Shown here: positions 61,389-64,000 of the stretch, piece by piece
Numbering within the stretch: the stretch's first letter is position 1
Layout: the number at the start of each line of letters is the position of its first letter
DNA from: Rhizobium sp. AQ_MP
GTDB taxonomy: Bacteria > Pseudomonadota > Alphaproteobacteria > Rhizobiales > Rhizobiaceae
Length of the DNA stretch: 64,000 nt
Assembly: GCF_014237835.1 (NCBI RefSeq)
Contig: NZ_JACJVI010000002.1
Coordinates: 248,001-312,000 of the forward strand
Direction: 5' to 3'
Notes under the pieces: model-generated
The model's database searches: none
Told to the model about the DNA's origin: nothing
What the model saw: only the letters and a program-made list of their open reading frames with translations
Position numbers and translations under genes: made by a program

Positions 61389-62767
61389 GCCTTGCCACCA
61401 AGGGCTGACGCACGCTTGGCGGCGACCAGCTTCGCCAGGGCTGCCGAGGCGATGCGGACGCGCAAGCTGTCGGAGCGGCTGGTCAGGATGATCGGCACGC
61501 GGGCGCCGAGCACGAGGCCAGCCGCATCGGCATTGGCGAAATAGAGGAGCTGTTTGGCGAGCATGTTGCCGGCTTCAAGATCAGGCACCAGCAGGATGTC
61601 GGCGTCTCCGGCGACGGGGGAGACGATGCCCTTGGTGCGGGCTGCCTCCATGCTGATCGCATTGTCGAAGGCAAGCGGGCCGTCGACCTTGGCCCCCCGG
61701 ATCTGGCCGCGCGCTGCCATGACGGTTAAGGCTGCTGCCTCCAGTGTCGCGGGCATCTTGTCGTTGACCGTCTCGATGGCGGCGAGCACGGCGACCTTGG
61801 GCTCTGCCACGCCCAGCATATGCATGAGATCGACAGCATTCTGGCAGATGTCACGCTTGTGTTCGAGCGTCGGGGCGATGTTGATCGCCGCATCCGTGAC
61901 GATTAGCAGCTTGGAATAGGCCGGCACGTCCATGACATAGACATGGCTAACGCGGCGTTCGGTCTTGAGGCCCGAGCCGCTGCCGACGACGGCACCGAGC
62001 AGTTCGTCGGAATGCAGGCTGCCCTTCATGACAGAGCCGACCTTGCCGGCAACCGCAAGCTCGACGGCCAGGGCCGCTGCCGCATGGCTGTGTTCGGACG
62101 GCATGATCTCGAAGCCGTCGATGGAGATGCCGGCCTTTTCGGCGGCGGCACGGATCTTGGCCTCGGGGCCGATCAGGATCGGCTCCAGCAGGCCTTCGTC
62201 ACGGATCTCGACGGCACCCTCGATCGCTTCCGGCGAACAGGGATGGACGAGTGCCGTCTTCATCATCGGTAGGCTGCGGGCCTCGGCGACAATGGCGTCG
62301 AAGCGGTCATGGCGCTGGAGGGAGACGTCGGGGGGAAGGTTTTCCGACCAGCTGATGCGCTCGATCGGGGCCCGCACGCGGGCTTTGCCAACCAGTACGG
62401 GCTCGCCATGTTGATTGACGCAGCGAGTGTCGAAGATCAGCGTGTGACCGTCGCTTTCCTTGCTCATCAAGGTCACGGTCGCGGTGATCCGGTCGCCCGT
62501 CGCGATTTCTTTCCAGAACTCCAGATCCTGACCGAGATAGACGGTGCCGGGGCCGGGCAGGCGGGTGTCGAGCACGGCCGAGATCATGCCGGCCGGGATC
62601 AGCGACTGGCCGAGCGGCACGGGATTGTTGTCGCCGGACAGTGCTGCGAAGAGTTCGATGTCATCGGGGCCGATCACGCGGGTAAGGCTGGCGGCATCGC
62701 CAAGCTTCAGCTCGTCAAACATGCGGTTGGTGAGGACTGGTCTTTCCATGTCGCCTTCGTCTTCCAT
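61385..62767 (-). CDS. MaoC-type hydratase fused to phosphate acetyl/butyryltransferase
   Basis: 460 residues. The N-terminal hotdog/MaoC domain (about 10-145, LFAALSGDNNPVPL and the FWKEIATGDRITATVTLMSKE stretch) is followed by a PTA/PTB domain (about 155-450, VKGSLHSDELLGAVVGSGSGLKTERRVSHVYV-type core). The fusion is called bifunctional enoyl-CoA hydratase/phosphate acetyltransferase in rhizobia; it makes acetyl phosphate for AckA, to which it is coupled. The usual stand-alone Pta is replaced here by this form. Confidence 0.9.
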   Translation of the reverse strand: MEDEGDMERPVLTNRMFDELKLGDAASLTRVIGPDDIELFAALSGDNNPVPLGQSLIPAGMISAVLDTRLPGPGTVYLGQDLEFWKEIATGDRITATVTLMSKESDGHTLIFDTRCVNQHGEPVLVGKARVRAPIERISWSENLPPDVSLQRHDRFDAIVAEARSLPMMKTALVHPCSPEAIEGAVEIRDEGLLEPILIGPEAKIRAAAEKAGISIDGFEIMPSEHSHAAAALAVELAVAGKVGSVMKGSLHSDELLGAVVGSGSGLKTERRVSHVYVMDVPAYSKLLIVTDAAINIAPTLEHKRDICQNAVDLMHMLGVAEPKVAVLAAIETVNDKMPATLEAAALTVMAARGQIRGAKVDGPLAFDNAISMEAARTKGIVSPVAGDADILLVPDLEAGNMLAKQLLYFANADAAGLVLGARVPIILTSRSDSLRVRIASAALAKLVAAKRASALGGKA

Positions 62768-62952
62768 TGTCGAACCGTCCTCCCCCGATCCGTGTCACTC
62801 TGCAGCCGGTCTGCGTCAACGGCATGACCGGGCTTGGCGGGCAATCTCTGCGGTGGTGGGACCGTTGTCCTTGACTTGGGTCAAGGGTGGGTTGGACGAA
62901 AGTGGAGGCTCTTACGGGGCGCATAATCCGTTTGGTCGTTTGCCGCGCGCGC

Positions 62953-63139
62953 GATACCCCCCTCTGTCGGCTACGCCGACATCTCCCCCTCAAGGGGGGA
63001 GATTGCCAGCCGGCGCTATGCCTCGTGACCAAACATCCCTTCTCCTTCGACAGCCGGAACTTAGCGGCGGTTGAAACGGTGCGGCGATCCGATCTCCCCC
63101 CTTGAGGGGGAGATGCCCGGCAGGGCAGAGGGGGGTATC
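62953..63139. repeat. RIME-like palindromic repeat, copy 3
   Basis: GATACCCCCCTCTG (62953-62966) and CAGAGGGGGGTATC (63126-63139) are perfect 14-bp inverted arms. Inner arms GTCGGctacGCCGAC and two CTCCCCC/GGGGGAG hairpins repeat the pattern of copies 1 and 2. It fills most of the gap (62768-63154) between the PTA fusion and the peptidase gene; I see nothing else in that gap. Confidence 0.85.
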
Positions 63140-63154
63140 CGCAGGGAGCCGAGA

Positions 63155-64000
63155 TCACCCCCACCTGTCTCGCCAGGCCGGCTGCGCATTCGCGTAGGGC
63201 AGTGCCACGGCCTCGAACACCCCGCGGGCGATGGCGCGCGCCGTCACCAGCGTGGCCAGATGGCAGAGTTCCATGAGGTCGGCTGCGCCATTGCTTTCGC
63301 GCCTACCCGTCGAGGCGGCAAACATCGTGTCGCCATCGAATGGCAGATGCGCCGGGAGGACTGCGCGGGCCAAGCCATCATGCGCGGCGATCGACAGGCG
63401 GTGGAGTTCGGGTTTGGAGAGCGTGCAATCGGTGACGACGGCGCCGATGGTGGTCGCCGTCAGCCGCAGGCCTTTGATGCGCATCGCCCGGTCCTCTGCG
63501 CTGACATGGGCGGGTTGGCCAAGTCCGCCAAATTCCTGGCCCTCCTCGAAGGGAGCCGCCCAGAAATGCGGGCCGTCGCCGCTCACCACAGACCCCATGG
63601 CGTTGACGGCGACGAGAGCGGCGATGGTGTGGCCGGACGAGGAGACGGCGCTTGCGGAGCCGAGGCCGCCCTTGAGGTTGGCCGTCGTCGCGCCCGTTCC
63701 GGCGCCGACCGTGCCGAGCGGAAAGGCACCCCTGGCTGCATGTTTGTAGGCCTCGTAGCCGAGGTCGCGATAGGGCGCATGCGGGCCCCAGTCCTTGTCG
63801 CCGCCATTCAACAGATCCATCAGGATCGCCTGCGGCACGATCGGCACGCGCACCGCGCCCACGGCGAAGCCGCGACCCGCAGCGCGCAGGCCCGACTGCA
63901 CGCCGCCGGCTGCATCCAGCCCGAAGGCGGAGCCGCCCGAGAGCACGAAGGCATCGACCTGTTGCACCGTCATCGAGGGGTCGAGCAGCGTCACGTCACG
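63155..64000 (-). CDS. P1 family peptidase (DmpA/BapA type), N-terminus cut by right edge
   Basis: About 281 residues, open to the window edge. VDAFVLSGGSAFGLDAAGGVQ, VGAGTGATTANLKGGLGSAS (with the autocatalytic-cleavage region further on) and VALPYANAQPAWRDRWG mark the P1/DmpA family, Ntn-like N-terminal nucleophile aminopeptidases. The N-terminal 60 or so residues are missing, so the start cannot be assigned. ATG/GTG codons inside are internal. Confidence 0.85.
   Translation of the reverse strand, partial: RDVTLLDPSMTVQQVDAFVLSGGSAFGLDAAGGVQSGLRAAGRGFAVGAVRVPIVPQAILMDLLNGGDKDWGPHAPYRDLGYEAYKHAARGAFPLGTVGAGTGATTANLKGGLGSASAVSSSGHTIAALVAVNAMGSVVSGDGPHFWAAPFEEGQEFGGLGQPAHVSAEDRAMRIKGLRLTATTIGAVVTDCTLSKPELHRLSIAAHDGLARAVLPAHLPFDGDTMFAASTGRRESNGAADLMELCHLATLVTARAIARGVFEAVALPYANAQPAWRDRWG

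Noticed and set aside
1-64000. tRNA or rRNA genes, prophage structural genes, or an origin
   Set aside because: I looked for cloverleaf and rRNA-like segments, integrase or capsid proteins and DnaA-box clusters and saw none.

Overview
The window reads as one chromosomal segment of a Rhizobiaceae-type alphaproteobacterium (Rhizobium/Agrobacterium/Ensifer relatives). Several things point there: GC-rich coding sequence, three copies of a rhizobial RIME-like palindromic repeat, the NepR/PhyR/EcfG general stress response with six exact GGAAC-N16-CGTT promoters, a PccR-controlled propionyl-CoA carboxylase locus, and many polyamine-type ABC transporters and small-molecule catabolic genes. The species cannot be fixed from sequence alone. 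Both edges cut through genes: iolE on the left and a P1-family peptidase on the right.

Layout. 1-2.4 kb: end of a myo-inositol catabolic cluster (iolE, small membrane protein, iolB, DUF3833 protein). 2.4-11.7 kb: flavoprotein, aminotransferase, LysR regulator, divergent agmatinase, then a polyamine-type ABC transporter whose binding-protein gene is separated from its ATPase gene by a Phd/VapC toxin-antitoxin pair. 11.7-23.9 kb: GMC oxidoreductase, methylmalonyl-CoA mutase, ParDE, pccA, two tandem paralogous unknowns, a YghU-like GST, a DUF4160/DUF2442 pair, pccB and the divergent pccR. This is the propionyl-CoA to succinyl-CoA route with accessory modules lodged in it.

23.9-26.2 kb is an AT-richer accessory island and the most interesting part of the window. 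A promoter with a palindromic operator leads into a highly structured untranslated RNA, then a 62-aa basic membrane-type protein, an XRE repressor and a reverse transcriptase. The RT carries the retron-diagnostic NAxxH motif and a VTG-like ITG motif. Its frame is broken, or slippage-controlled, at a run of eight A residues. I read this as a three-gene retron with a candidate msr-msd RNA.

26.2-31.1 kb: 3-hydroxyisobutyryl-CoA hydrolase, then a tightly overlapping operon (acylphosphatase-like protein, stand-alone Rieske protein, GST, 2-hydroxyacid dehydrogenase). It is divergent from a ring-hydroxylating-oxygenase catalytic subunit that has lost its own Rieske cluster region, so the oxygenase appears split. 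31.1-39.0 kb: a general stress response island with csbD, DUF883 and holin-like envelope proteins, two nepR genes, phyR, an HWE kinase, ecfG, two DUF1328 genes, a receiver protein and a Crp/Fnr regulator.

39-64 kb: pntAB transhydrogenase, an outer-membrane protein, an L-fucose-like sugar acid pathway (FAH hydrolase, SDR, IclR, lactonase), TetR, tandem YtcJ-type amidohydrolases, a serine hydrolase, a second polyamine-type ABC transporter, an amidase, an M19 dipeptidase, an orphan phnM, ackA, and a MaoC-phosphotransacetylase fusion. All calls are by eye from sequence; no database search was run.
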